Shown here: piece after piece, positions 9,605 to 21,384 of the stretch
How positions within the stretch are numbered: position 1 is the stretch's first letter
How the letters are laid out: each line of letters starts with the position of its first letter
Assembly: GCA_023213395.1 (NCBI GenBank)
Contig: CM041465.1
Span: 195,307,741 to 195,371,740, forward strand
Origin: Cycas panzhihuaensis
Taxonomy: Eukaryota > Cycadophyta
Direction of reading: 5' to 3'
DNA length: 64,000 nt
Notes under the pieces: model-generated
The model's database searches: none
What the model was told of the DNA's origin: nothing
The model's input: the letters and a program-made list of their open reading frames with translations, nothing else
Made by a program: the position numbers and the translations under genes

Positions 9605-12600
9605 TTTGAAAGTAATGTAATCAATAAGAAAATAATGATGCGTTTGAAAGCAAAAATCTTTTTCACTTATGCAAAACTAAAGTAAACTTTTGAGAATGAA
9701 ATATAAAGAGTTTCCAAAAATACCAATTTCTCAAATGAGTAAATGTAAATCTTCAATGTAAGAAAAATTTTCCCTTTTTGTATAAAAATAACTTTTCTTT
9801 GAGAAAAATATATATTGCCTTATGAACAAATGCTGGTTCGAAACAGCTTAAAAGCTTGTAGAAAGATCAAGTAGAAACCTTGAGTTAAACAATGAGATAT
9901 AAACTGGAATATCTTAAAAATTTAAAAAAAGACAAGCTTATTAGGATGTACTTGTATGCTCAACTTTAACAGCTTGAAAACTATACTGAATAATGTCAGA
10001 ATAACTTAAAATTCTACCAATATGTAAATTAATAAGATGTGAATCCAATGAAACTAACGGTTTTGAAAACGGATACCAATAAATTACGATTTGAATGAGG
10101 CAAAGGTATGGACCTCCTTGTGGAGCCTAACAGGAGTAGGGTAGTCAAAATTTGCATAAAATTACTAATTAACCTTTAGAAAAAGTTGAAAAAAGGATCA
10201 AATATTATTTATGAAGTAATCAATGTTCTTTCAATTGAGAATTTTTGAAAAAAATATATTAAAAAGGTGTGAAAATAATAGATATAGGGCAATGAGATAC
10301 CTCAACTTTGACTAATTTGAAATATAGGAAGATAATGTCAAAATATATAAAAAAATATGTCAAAATGAAGAGAAATGAGTCAGCTTCCCAACGAAGCTGA
10401 TGAAATTGAAATCTGATAAAAAATGAAAAAGTTATAGTGAAAAATGTAACAAGTGTTTTTATGGAGAATGTTAAAAAACAGGCAAAAACTAACTAAATTC
10501 CTTATTTCAGCGATTAAAATATTAATGAAGATAAACTCAAAAAATTGAAGTAAAAGATGGGTATTAAAGTCTATACAACGTAGATCACTATAGAGGTAAT
10601 TTGGGTAAAAAATAGTTTACCAGTAATAAATGACAGCCAGTTCTAAAAATGATTTTGTTAAAATTATGAAAAAAGCTAAAATTTTGAAAGTCTAATGTTA
10701 AAATGGTCGAAACAGGGTCAAATTAACACCAAATTGGTCTTATGACTAGTCGAAATCAGTGTACAGAAAATTTTTGATCTATTGGGGCAGGTTTCGTCTG
10801 AAACCAATGCTCCAGCGAGAAGTTATGGCCACAAAAATGCCAATAACTCTATGAAAAAAAAAAATTGAAAAAATAAAGCTTAAAATTAAAAGTAACTTTT
10901 TAAAAAACGGGTCTGAAGATGGACTGAGCTGGAATTGAACCCAAGATCAGTCAGACAATAAACACCTCTGATGCCAAGAAGGTAAACTCGCTCATCGAGT
11001 TAAAAGAACAAAAAATTATCAAAACCTCAAAACTAGAATTGAAAAAACATACAATAAATTTGAATTTTTCAAACTTTATATTATTAAAACCCTCAAAGTA
11101 ATAATAATTGCGGCTGAAAGGCGAATCAGCAATGACAAGTATTGAATTATTAATAAATCAACCGAATGCCAAAAATAATATTATGGAGATATGCAATGAC
11201 CGAAACGAAAAGTATATATGTCAATGTCAATAATATATATGTCAATGTTAATGGAATATGTTTCCGTGCAAAGCGATTAGACGCAGCGAAAAAATGTATA
11301 TGTCAGCCGTAAGGATGCAATAATGCAGCCGTAAGAACCGGGCTTAGAATGGCAGTGCACAGAGATCAAACGCAAAGGCAGAACGGGGGCCAAACGCACA
11401 GAGATTAAACGCAGACCAAATGGCAACGTAGGCTTGATAACCCAAACGCATATAATGATGAAATGCCAGAACAGTACCCAGCTACGTATACGGACGCACT
11501 AACACGGAACAAAAAACAGAACGGTAAATAATAATCAAAGATAAATGCAACACGTATACTATAATACTATAATAAATATATAAGAACTGCGTAATAATGA
11601 AGCGTATCAATATGAACGGCAATCAAATCTGAAGCGTATCAATCTAATCTGACGGTTACGAGGAAAAGCAATGATAAATGTCTGACGCCGCCGATGATAA
11701 TCAAAGGCGCAAATCAAGCAAAAGCCGATGAGAACATGGATGGGCAGACGCAACGATTGCAAGACGCCAGCGATATGTTTGTAAAAGGATGTACAAATTG
11801 TAAAAAAAAGTTATATATATGCTGAGATTAATCCAGTACAGATGGTAACAGTACTACAGATCTATCGAGCACTTATATATTGAAGATCAAAGGAACAAAA
11901 TAAAAGGCATATATCAAAAATTTATTTATTTATATGTTGAAAAATAAAAAAAGGAACGAAGAACCTGGTTCCTGTATGGTTGTGCGAACTTCTAAGCGGG
12001 AGAACTTCCTTCACGGTGGATGAAATTCTGATCCGTCTTCTCCAGTGGATAGGTGAGCTCGCCAGAATCTCAACGAGCAGTCATATGGATACGTTTCGTT
12101 AGATGTATGAACAACTGGAAACGCATTTGTAGTAGGCTTCTTCAAATTTTCAAGTGCATTCTCCAGTATATAGATCTGTTGTAGATGCTTCTCTAGATGG
12201 CTGAATATGCCCAAAAAACTGTAGATCTGTAACAATCTTGAAAATATAGTCAGAAAATATGATGAAAAAATGTAGATCTGAGCTAAATATAGAATAAAAT
12301 GCTGAAAAACCTTGACACAATAAGCAGATTTATAATAAAAATAACAGATCTAAAGTAACAAGTTGCAGATCTCTGAAAAAGCTTGATAACTTTTGTATGC
12401 AGCTGATGTTCTTTTGCAAAGCTTGATAACTTTTATATGTAGCTGATGCTCTTTTGTAAATTTACAAAAAATATCAAATAAGTAGACAAATAACTTGTAA
12501 ACTGTCAAAATATATGATAAATCTGTAGATCTGAAGGGAAAATAACTTGAATATGAGAATAAAACTTGAATGTATATAGCTTGCTGCTGAAAAATCCTAT

Positions 12601-12780
12601 GTAGATCTGCACAAATCTGAAAATAGATCTCAGTAATATTTGTTGAACTAGAAATATAGCTCAATAATAATCAAAATCTGCTGAAATAATATATAAAACT
12701 TGCTAAAAATTTTTAGAAAATAAATTTAGTTAATATTTATTGCTTGTAAAAAAAATCTGTTGTAGAGTGCCAGTAGATCC
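9605..12780. other. E3 long non-coding leader
   Basis: About 3.2 kb with no coding signal between the PBS array and gag. It is A-rich near 9605-10900. From ~11100 to 11780 CpG dinucleotides become frequent (for example GACGCAGCG and GACGCCGCCGATG), unlike the surrounding DNA. A tRNA-like element lies at 10921-11005. Open frames at 12011-12235 and 12350-12664 show no family resemblance and look incidental. Confidence 0.6.
10921..11005 (-). other. tRNA-like (B-box) segment in E3 leader
   Basis: The minus strand contains GGTTCAATTCC (10931-10941), a good RNA polymerase III B box / T-arm. About 45-60 nt upstream in minus sense is a D-arm-like hairpin, ACTCG-ATGAG-CGAGT (10985-11000). The ends do not pair as an acceptor stem, so it is not a working tRNA gene. 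It may be tRNA-derived (SINE-like or captured) or chance. Confidence 0.25.
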
Positions 12781-12820
12781 TATTGTTCTTCTTCAAAACC
12801 TCGAGGGTCGTGATACGCCT

Positions 12821-12998
12821 CACGATACCATGTTAGAAATAATAATAGCAAGACTATGCTCTGATACCAAATGTTAGAAAATAATGTTTGCAGGACTACG
12901 CTCTGATACCAAATGATGGAAACAATAATAGTTTGCAAGACTATGCTCTGATACCAAATGATGGAAAATAATGTTTGCAGGACTATGCTCTGATACCA
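12821..12998 (-). repeat. Tandem array of tRNA primer binding sites in E3
   Basis: The exact PBS TGGTATCAGAGC (minus sense) occurs four times, at 12987-12998, 12945-12956, 12900-12911 and 12858-12869. A decayed fifth copy is at 12821-12830 (TGGTATCGTG). Units of 42-45 bp have spacers related to GATGGAAAATAATGTTTGCA. The copy next to the 5' LTR is in the standard position. The array is directly visible; use of more than one copy as a primer site is an inference. Confidence 0.88.
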
Positions 12999-13000
12999 AA

Positions 13001-13407
13001 TGAAGGAATATAACTTGTAAGGAGAACAGGTCAGAACATATAACAAATAACCATAAACCAGTATTGCATCAATACATCAATGTGTCATAATCACAATAGC
13101 ATAAAGAACATGAAAGCCTTGTTGTTCAATCCATTGTAGCAATAATGAGCATTACAAATCTCCTCAAAGGTAGGCGGTGTCTAAAGACACCAGGGTTGTA
13201 CACCCCTTAACATTTATAGTTTGGGGGAGGAGGGAAACTCCTCAACCCCTGAATTCAAATTAATAATAAAATAATGTAACTTAACTCAAATGAAACTAAC
13301 TCAACTTACCTTAATTTACCTTGACATGTTGAGCATCACATGTCTAAATTGAGGTGCACAATCTTGGTAGATAAGAGGGAGTTGAGTGATGATATTACAC
13401 TCCAATA
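13001..13407 (-). repeat. E3 5' LTR
   Basis: Partner of 8462-8868, same length, 11 transitions apart. Its outer edge is TA where the partner has CA. Confidence 0.92.
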
Positions 13408-13412
13408 GTATC

Positions 13413-13953
13413 GACTTACAGAGGCTAATGCTTTACTTTGCAGTCATACTACCCCATCTCTAGGGTATGTGGAGAGTAACTTCCTTGGGCTAACCACTTA
13501 TTGGTGTATTACAAATTACAGATGGTCAATAGGTTTCTTATGGTTACCTATACTAAAAAGGCCTATTTAAGGGGTCCTCCTATATGTCCACAGGTACATG
13601 GAGGCACAACTCTATAGTTGAGTTTTGTTTAAGGCTTGATTCAAGAGTGTGATCTCTAATCCTTAACACAAGGGATAGAAAAGCCATAATGTGTTTAGCC
13701 CAAAATGACAGATCCTCATGATATTTATAGACCTCTAATACAAAATCTCTATCTAAATATAAAATAAAATGGCCCAGTGGTAGTGTTAGGGTAGCTACCT
13801 AATTGCAGTGTTATCTACCTTCAAAAAGTAAAAGTGATTAAGCAAAAATTAAATGAGAATAAGTACTCATAAAAAAAAACTGATAGAAAAATAATAGTTA
13901 TTTAATACCTTTAACTCTCCTAAAGGGTAAGGATCGACTCCTCTAATACCACC
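13413..13953 (-). other. E2 5' untranslated remnant with PBS
   Basis: Non-coding. It holds the E2 PBS TGGTATTAGAGGAG at 13938-13951 (minus sense), 2 nt from the LTR and close to the tRNA-iMet type TGGTATCAGAGC. It continues the E2 sequence cut at 8461 by the E3 insertion. Confidence 0.7.
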
Positions 13954-14335
13954 TGGTAGGATACCACTCCTTGATGATAATTGCACATTAATATAACACG
14001 AAAATAACTCTAAGAAGAGAACTTGTACTGTAATACCCTTTGAGGGGGCAACCTTGCAATTACATGTAATAACAATGATATTTAAGATATCTTACTCTAA
14101 AGATTACATAAATATATATATGGCTCTATGCTCACTACACAACCTTCTACTTGTGTATGTGGGATATTATATGAATATATATAGTGCTCAATGACTACTA
14201 CATAACCTTCTACCTATGCATGTGGGATATTAAGAAGAGGGGAGAAATAGAAGAAATAGAAGATATAAGAGAAGATAAAAGAGAGAAGAAGTAGAAGATA
14301 TAAGAGAAGGTAAGGCAGGGGTTAGATCCCAAACA
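13954..14335 (-). repeat. E2 5' LTR
   Basis: Partner of 3387-3737. It is about 30 bp longer because of an internal purine-rich duplication near 14240-14310 (AGAAATAGAAGATATAAGAG-like units). Confidence 0.88.
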
Positions 14336-14340
14336 AATAT

Positions 14341-16010
14341 GGTCACTAGAAAGTGTTGCCAATAGGAAGAGTTGGGTAAACAACTAGTCCATATTAGGGA
14401 TGTGGAGCTAAATTCTATTTTAGGTAAGGAAGAGACATAGTAACATCTATAGGAAACCTCAAACCTTAAGAAGAGGATGTAATACATGTGCATCTACAAT
14501 AATGGTCACAATCTAGGGTAGCATATAGATAAATAACATATATGTTCCCACTATGTTTGGGCTAGATTGACCCTAGACAATAAGGAAAGGACTGTTGGAG
14601 ATAATTGTAAATTAGATAGAATATAAGTTTCACCTAGTGTAGTGATAAGCTATTGGGAACTTATAACTAGAGGAGTATAATAATTCTTTGACTAAAATAA
14701 GCTCCTTTAGAATGTCTACACCCAAACTCTTTCACTACTACCTCAGAGAAGAAAAAAAAGTAGAAAATATCATCACTAAGGATGTAATGTGGTATATGCA
14801 TATTCTTTATGTTATATGTGCCTATCAAAGAATAGTCCATCCCTCATAAGGAGCATGGTTTTATAAAGATAAAGGAAGAAAATTGATATTAGGGGTCAAT
14901 ACTACCCTACATTCTTAGGAATGTAAAGTCCTAAGTTATAGTTAACCCCTCCTAAGGAGTGTATGTAAACTAATGGAGAGAGAGAAAAAGAAATAATCAA
15001 ACTCCATGATGTAAATAAGAATGCAATTTTATTTTAATAAAAATAATAAGTCATCTACCTACATGTATACAAAAAGGAAAGGAAACAAACATTGTTTGCA
15101 ATAGAAATGGAAATAGAATAAGGGACAGAATTTAAAATGAAAAAGGGTCATGGACTTACTAATTATATATAAACTCCAATTGTCTTTCAAGGTCTTATTA
15201 AAATAAAATAATAAAATGAAAATCTATAATAATACTATCCTTCTCAATGAAAGAAAAAAAGAGAGTGACCTATAAGGGTGCCATTTCTAGGGAGTTGATA
15301 ATCCATCCTCAAGCATTAGGTCATCCTTCCTATTCTTTATTAGGGAGGCTATAATAGTGGGTTAGAACCTAGACAATTACTAGAAAATAACCTTTAGGTA
15401 TGCTTAGCAAACTAAGATAAACTCTTCAAAATTTAAAACATTTATTTTTCTTTAACAAAAATTGTGATTTTTTTACACCTTCAAGTAAAAGAATGGAAAT
15501 AAATGGTAAGAAAAAAAAAAAAGGTAGGGGAGTTAATAGATTCTCACTGAGATACACTTTGTTTGGTGTAGACTTAATGTCAAGGGTAATTACCTCTTTT
15601 ATTATTATTATTATTATTATTTTTCTTTTAGATTTTCACCATTCATCTTAGTTCAACTTCATTAAGCTCTAATGATCACAATAAATTAGAAAGACCACAA
15701 TTCCATGATTAAGGTTAGAGTAAAGTAAAATAGGGGCAGGGTGTGGTGTGTGTGTGGAGTTGGGGGTGGGTTGTGGAAGAAATCTACTAATCTCTAGCAA
15801 AAAATTGTCAATATCTCCTTTGAAAAACCAAGTTATAATCAATTTTTGTTTTTTCCTAAAAGCTCTTAAAAATAGTAAAAAGTATTAAAAAAATAAAATA
15901 AAACGGAGAACTATTGTATTGCAAGAATCTAGCCAATAATTTTGTTTGTAAAACCCATATTTAACAAACCTAATTACTAAATGGGTTAGTGTTATTAGAA
16001 AATTTAACAT
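14341..16010. other. Unclassified, possibly the 5' leader of a copia element
   Basis: No gene seen. It contains an ATT microsatellite (about 15599-15621) and a TG-rich stretch (15738-15775). Because it follows the PBS of the E4 LTR in minus sense, part of it may be leader or gag of that element, but I recognise no domain. Confidence 0.35.
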
Positions 16011-16022
16011 GATTTGATACCA
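16011..16022 (-). promoter_or_regulatory. E4 primer binding site
   Basis: Minus-strand TGGTATCAAATC directly abuts the E4 LTR and resembles the tRNA-iMet PBS. Confidence 0.55.
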
Positions 16023-16478
16023 TATTAGAAAATGTGTATAAGTATATGTAAGTAGAATATATCAACCATAAAGTATTCATAAATATATGTGGAAGAATTA
16101 ATATTACACCTATATAATAAATGAAATATTCATGAATGTATATGAGGTGATCAAATAATATGATAACATATTCACACATATAAAAAGATATAACATGGTA
16201 TATGATATTTATACGTGGAAAACCTTTGATGAGAAAAACCATGGGAGAAAAGAGATTAACTCAACCCAATTAATATTTTAATATGTACATATTTATAGTA
16301 TTCATCACTTCATATTTGACTAATAATATTTGAGAATGTTATGAATTGATTAATTTGTACCAAATATAAGTCACTTAGATCATGTGTGAAAACTTTTATA
16401 CTAACCAATTATTAATCATCAACCTAATAACATTGATTAAATATTACATCAAATATTATGATAATTGATTTTCTAATA
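16023..16478 (-). repeat. E4: copia-type LTR
   Basis: Bounded by inverted termini TATTAGAAAAT and ATTTTCTAATA (decayed TGTTAGA...CTAACA). A PBS lies on one side and a PPT-like AACATTAAGGGAGGG on the other (16479-16493, minus sense). Contains the GTGGAAAACC...GAGAAAAACC motif common in copia LTRs. No second copy is in the window. An LTR with both a PBS and a PPT attached suggests a tandem or recombined element. Confidence 0.6.
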
Positions 16479-16493
16479 CCCTCCCTTAATGTT

Positions 16494-17400
16494 TAATTTA
16501 TTCATTTTCAAATAATCAAATAGATTTCTTAACCTCATATCAATTATAAACATTAATCAATCAATCTTATTTCCATCATGCTTATTTTTTGTATCAAATA
16601 TCATATCATATTATGTCACTAATTATAAATTATCAATTAAATGACTCATAATTTGTAATAATTCATGAAGCTTCTTCTTTACAATTTCATATCTTTCACT
16701 TGTAAGCTACATAAGCAAACTTATCAACTCATCAATATATCAAATTACTAATGTCCATATAAAACAATATCCATCTATTAAAATCCATCGATAATTAGCC
16801 TCTATAATTTCCAATTAACTAGGAAGTATTTCACATATATTATTCATTAACTTCATTAACAAAGCCAACATACTTTAGGAATAAGGTATAACACTTAGTT
16901 AGTTAAGTTTGTTGTATTAAGGTAACCTATGAAATATCTTCCATGTATTTTATCATATATGGTTATCAGATTTCTAACTGAAAACACATTCTTCAGCTAG
17001 ACTCCTGAATAATTGAAAACCTTATTTTAAGGATAACTCACCATAGTTATTGATAATTAATCATCAAACAATCATATAAAACTTTTTCTCTTATCTTATA
17101 TTACTAGGTGAGTAACTTCATCATTCAACATTCTTTTAATCAACATTCATTCATTCTCTTACCTTTCACTCCAATGAAACTAAGTCAAGAAAGTAATTAT
17201 GGTAATTTACTCATCAATAACTTTCTTTCAAATATATCAAGGTGGTTTACTTTGTGTCCTTCCATTCAATTGGGTGGTTATCATTTAATTTTTATCATCT
17301 TTATCATGTATCAAATTATTTATTCACTTTGATGGATTAATATTCATCATTCCAACATGTAAATATATTGTTATCTCTCTCTCATTCATAAAGAATAGAT
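16494..17400 (-). pseudogene. E4 copia RT/RNase H remnant, heavily decayed
   Basis: Minus-strand reading near 16700-16850 gives a broken fragment (NWKL, RLIIDGF, VLYGH) in the arrangement of the copia RNase H entry, where the family has HW-A-K-I-RYL-GT--YG. This lies upstream of the E4 PPT in sense, the expected place for the 3' end of pol. Stops are frequent and the resemblance is weak, so this is a tentative call. Confidence 0.35.
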
Positions 17401-20067
17401 TCTCATATGCTACACAATCTTTAAAATGAGCGTTAAATATATTACAAATTAGCGATAAAAATTTTCTTTTCTATTTTTCACTTACACGTGTTTTCAATCA
17501 TCAACATGCATTCGTGTAGATTCAAGAACCTCAAAATTCACCAAAATATGCCTTAAATTTCTTAGAAAATAACTTTGTGAATATGCTAAAACCCACTTAC
17601 TTAATTTTAATGATTAAATCTCCATAACACAAAATCTTATCATATCTTATGACATTTCATTTCATCCATATTTGAATCTTCTTTTCCAATGGCTTAAATG
17701 GATTAAAAAACTATCTTCATTTACAAAGATTACATTAAAAATATAACAATATGCAATTAAAAAATATAATCATATCAAAAGAAAAAATAAGCACTTTTTC
17801 AGCTAGGTTCTTGGGAATTTGGCATGTTTTGGCCTTGCATAAGAATATGAAGTTATTTGAAACTTGATTCTCCCATGAGATTTGATGCCTATATATTAGT
17901 TTATGAGAAAATATTTTGTGATTGGAAAGATTAAGAAGAGGGACCTATTTTAAATAGAGGAGAAGAGACTACTTGAGAAGCTAAAATATTGAGAGATGAC
18001 AATAATTATTGAAGTTGTAGGTCAATACTAAGTTAAGGGATTTGATAACTTAGAGTTCTAGTTTAAGTGTTATAGCTTAATTTAATAAGATATTTAAATT
18101 TTAAAGTAATTTAATAGAATTAGTAGAGAATTAAGTAGTAACCCAAGGTGGGACTTGTTGAAAAGTCAATTATGGAATTTATTGATTAATACCTTAGGTA
18201 AGGGATTACACATATTGGCTAAGACTAACCTAATATTATGATGGAGGAATATAATAAGCATAAGTAGGTTATAGCCCACTTATACTAGACCAACTAGGTT
18301 GGGCTCAAACCTAAAGTATATGTGGATGCCCCCATGGGGTTATGTGAAATAATATTATAAGATGAATTGAATTATAAAGAAATTTCTAAGGCTTATAATA
18401 TAGGAGTGTAACCAACCTAATCAAAGGAAAGGGCATGTGTTCTTAGGGAACCCAAGTATTTAGATACAAGTGTATTATAACTCAAAATATAAGTAAGAAG
18501 TTAGGTGGTAGATAAAGAAGCGAATACAACTTGAGTAGAAGACAAAGGACTAGGTGGAGGAATTGCTACAAGAGTTTACATGCAAGAGATAGAAGGTGTC
18601 TCATAGAGTCCTAATAAATGATAAAAAGAATCTTCCATAAAAAGATGTAGAGAGTGAGAAGACTTAGGGACATCTTCTATAATGACATTCTCCTTAGGAG
18701 AATTAAAGGTATGGGGGTTACCCACTATTATAGGAATCTGGGGGGAATGCCTCTAAGTCTATATGAGAAATAAAGCATAAAAGGAAGGCTTGACTATAAT
18801 ACGTAATTGTGAAAGGAGTACAAATAAAAATTGAGCTTGAAATACGCAAAATATTATGAAAACAAGCTTGAAAAGGGATAGATAATGATCAAACTTTGTG
18901 TATGAAATTGACCTTGAAAGGATCAATGAAAATCATTATGTAACTATTTCTTGTGATTACATCTAAATCAAGAATTCATCAATTTAGATGATTCATGAAA
19001 TACATCATATGAGTGAGATATAGACAAACGAATAAAGTAGTATTATTAAGGAAATGCATTAAGGAAATAAAATTTTTAAATATCAAATTTTATGCATTAA
19101 ATGCACTATCAAATGCTAAAGAAATAGGGTCAAGTGACCACTTGTTTCATCTATAAGTGAATGAGATTGTGATGCCTTAGACAACATATAAATCCGATGA
19201 CAAATGAGAGAGATATTAATAAAAATATGAGAGGGTCACTTAAAATAGTGTATTGGGAGTAAAAGGAAAAAAAGGTGCTTGCAAAATTAATAGACAATAT
19301 TTAACGGTTTAAATATCCTTTAAATGATGATGAAAGGTGGTCATGCAACCAATTATTTCAAAGGAGAGTATATTTTGAATGTATTTGATTAGATGGCATG
19401 TCAATCTGTCACTATGGGAGTGAGCCACGGTTGAAAAAGTGATAATACATCATAAAATGTGAATTTAAGCTTGAATCTAGCATCCTTCATTTAGGCCACA
19501 ATGGTATGAACATGGTGTAGAACAACATGCTTGAACATATAGGATTGATAGGCATATATAAAAATCTCTGATATGATTTAATGCAAAATTGAACATTAGA
19601 GAAAATAATAAATTTTTTTTCTTGATTGAATGTTTTAACATTGTAATTGCTATGTAGTTGACTAGTGACTCTGTTAGGGTTGATTGTGCGATGTTTAGTA
19701 AATGAGGGTAAATTCTAAAATGAGCACTTACCTAATCTAAGTAAAATTATAGTGGATGAAGGAATCTACACTCAAAATGTAGAAAAGCAATGTGAAATAT
19801 AAGATTGAAGTAAGTTTGTAAGGATAGAAATATATTAGTGAATAATGGAGGTGCAACATTTTTTTATAAATAAATTAGAAGTGAATTTCATAATGAATCT
19901 TTTCCAGATCAATGGTTTGGAACACAACTCAATAGATCTATAATTGAGTTACGAAGAAATGTAAAATATATATGGTTTAAAGTAAGTATTGTGGATAGAA
20001 ATGTGCTGATGAACAAGGGTTTTGATGAGTGGACTTTTTAGCAATGAAGGGGAAATTCACTGATGAA
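17401..20067. other. Unclassified AT-rich DNA
   Basis: About 2.7 kb with no open frame longer than ~60 codons, no domain and no repeat partner that I could find. Probably very old transposon sequence. Confidence 0.4.
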
Positions 20068-20495
20068 AATTAAAAATAATGTCTAATTCATACTCATTCT
20101 TTACTTTGAGTTGATTGATGAGTCATATTAGGTAGGCCCTTTTGTGAGTTATGCATCCATTCTTTTTTCTCATATTTGAAAGCATGCACATATTGTAATT
20201 AATAATCTCTCACATGCAAGAACATGTATGAGTTATATTTATTATTGCCTTTATTCTTTATTCTTTTCTCTCATGCTTATTATTTATGAGATGTGACCTT
20301 AATTTATTATATTCATCATGTAAAGATTCATCTTTGGGTGCTCAATTAGCATTTCTTTGCCTTAGAGAGTATATTGATAAGAGCTCATTATACACATTGT
20401 GATCTAATACAAGATTCCTTATTCTTGTATGCCATTAGATAATGTGTTCATGTTTTGTTCCTATGCTTTTACTATTTTCATTCTAATTTCCAACA
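20068..20495 (+). repeat. E5 LTR copy 1
   Basis: Matches 25179-25612 (shared start TAAAAATAATGTCTAATTC, shared end ATTTCCAA(C/T)A). The terminal TG has decayed to AA. The PBS TAGTATCAAAGC follows at 20496. Confidence 0.88.
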
Positions 20496-21384
20496 TAGTA
20501 TCAAAGCTCAAGGTTAATTTTCTAAGAATTTTCTAAGTGTAATCATGCTTCTCTACTTGTAAAATTCATATTTTCACCATGTGTACCTCCATTACTAATT
20601 TTTATAGCCTATAAACAAACCTATAAATGTTTTTGTAGTGGAAATGGCATTAGTTCTATTATAGGGGAAATTTTTGCTATAGAGGGCACTTCAAATCTCC
20701 TGTCTTTATAGGGTATTTGTGGTTTTATTCCTAGTAGGCTTCAGACTTATTTGGCAATGATCCTAGACTTTAGAATGAGAAATTTTAGTGAAAAATCACC
20801 TTAGAAAGTTGGAGTAATAGGGCAACCTATTTCAAGCTTCAAATAACATAAAATCTCTATTTTCTTCATGAAAATCACCTGCAAATATTTGGAACATCTT
20901 GATACTAATTCAATTCAGGGATTAGATGTAGAAAATTGCTTGAAAAATGATCATGTGAGGCTCATGATCAAAGATGGATGATTTTGGGTGATGATGGTTA
21001 TAAAAAATTTAACATTTTTGAAATGTCTTTAATAAACTTGTTTTATTTCAATATTTTCTAATGTTTTAAGGAAATTTAAGCAAGTTTAAATTTGTTTCAA
21101 GTTTGTACTTTTTTCTTAAAGTAGTTAGTCATATAATAATGGTCTAAAGACTCCAAAAGGGGCTAAAGTTATTTTGTAAATTGTTTATTATTTGATTTCA
21201 ATAGTTTTTCTTTCTAGCATCTTATTTTCTATTATATTTTTATTATAGTGGTTTAAATTTATAAAGGGCCTTGGAACCATTGAGTTCTTTAATAAATTCA
21301 TGCTTATAATCTTGGTCATGTGCTTTAATTCTTAAAATATTAGGTGTTAACATCAATGGTTATATTCTACCAGATACACACAAA
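20496..21384. other. E5 leader
   Basis: Non-coding; matches the second leader at 25613-26600 over most of its length. Confidence 0.65.

Larger units (their letters stand above)
8457..13412 (-). mobile_element. E3: GAG-only Ty1/copia element nested in E2
   Basis: LTRs of identical length (407 bp) lie at 8462-8868 and 13001-13407, with perfect GTATC target duplications (8457-8461 and 13408-13412). The PBS reads TGGTATCAGAGC, the standard tRNA-iMet site, 2 nt from the LTR. A PPT abuts the 3' LTR. I count 11 differences between the LTRs, all transitions, so this is the youngest insertion that I can date relatively. The internal 4.1 kb holds only a gag-like reading frame near the 3' end and a 3.4-kb non-coding leader. 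No protease, integrase or RT is visible, so it must have been mobilised in trans. Confidence 0.92.
3382..14340 (-). mobile_element. E2: Ty3/gypsy chromovirus with nested E3
   Basis: A complete LTR retrotransposon in minus orientation. LTRs lie at 3387-3737 and 13954-14335, flanked by perfect 5-bp target duplications AATAT (3382-3386 and 14336-14340). The PBS is 2 nt inside the 5' LTR and the PPT abuts the 3' LTR. The internal region reads gag, protease, RT, RNase H, integrase, chromodomain in minus sense, which is the Ty3/gypsy order. It is full of stops and frameshifts, so it is dead. The 5' part is split by the younger E3. The C-terminal chromodomain-like remnant points to a chromovirus; the exact clade is not determinable by eye. 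Confidence 0.9.

Noticed and set aside
12821-12998. Regularly spaced repeats resembling a small CRISPR array
   Set aside because: This is plant nuclear DNA; the repeat core is the PBS, the spacers are similar to each other, and the array sits at the 5' LTR edge.
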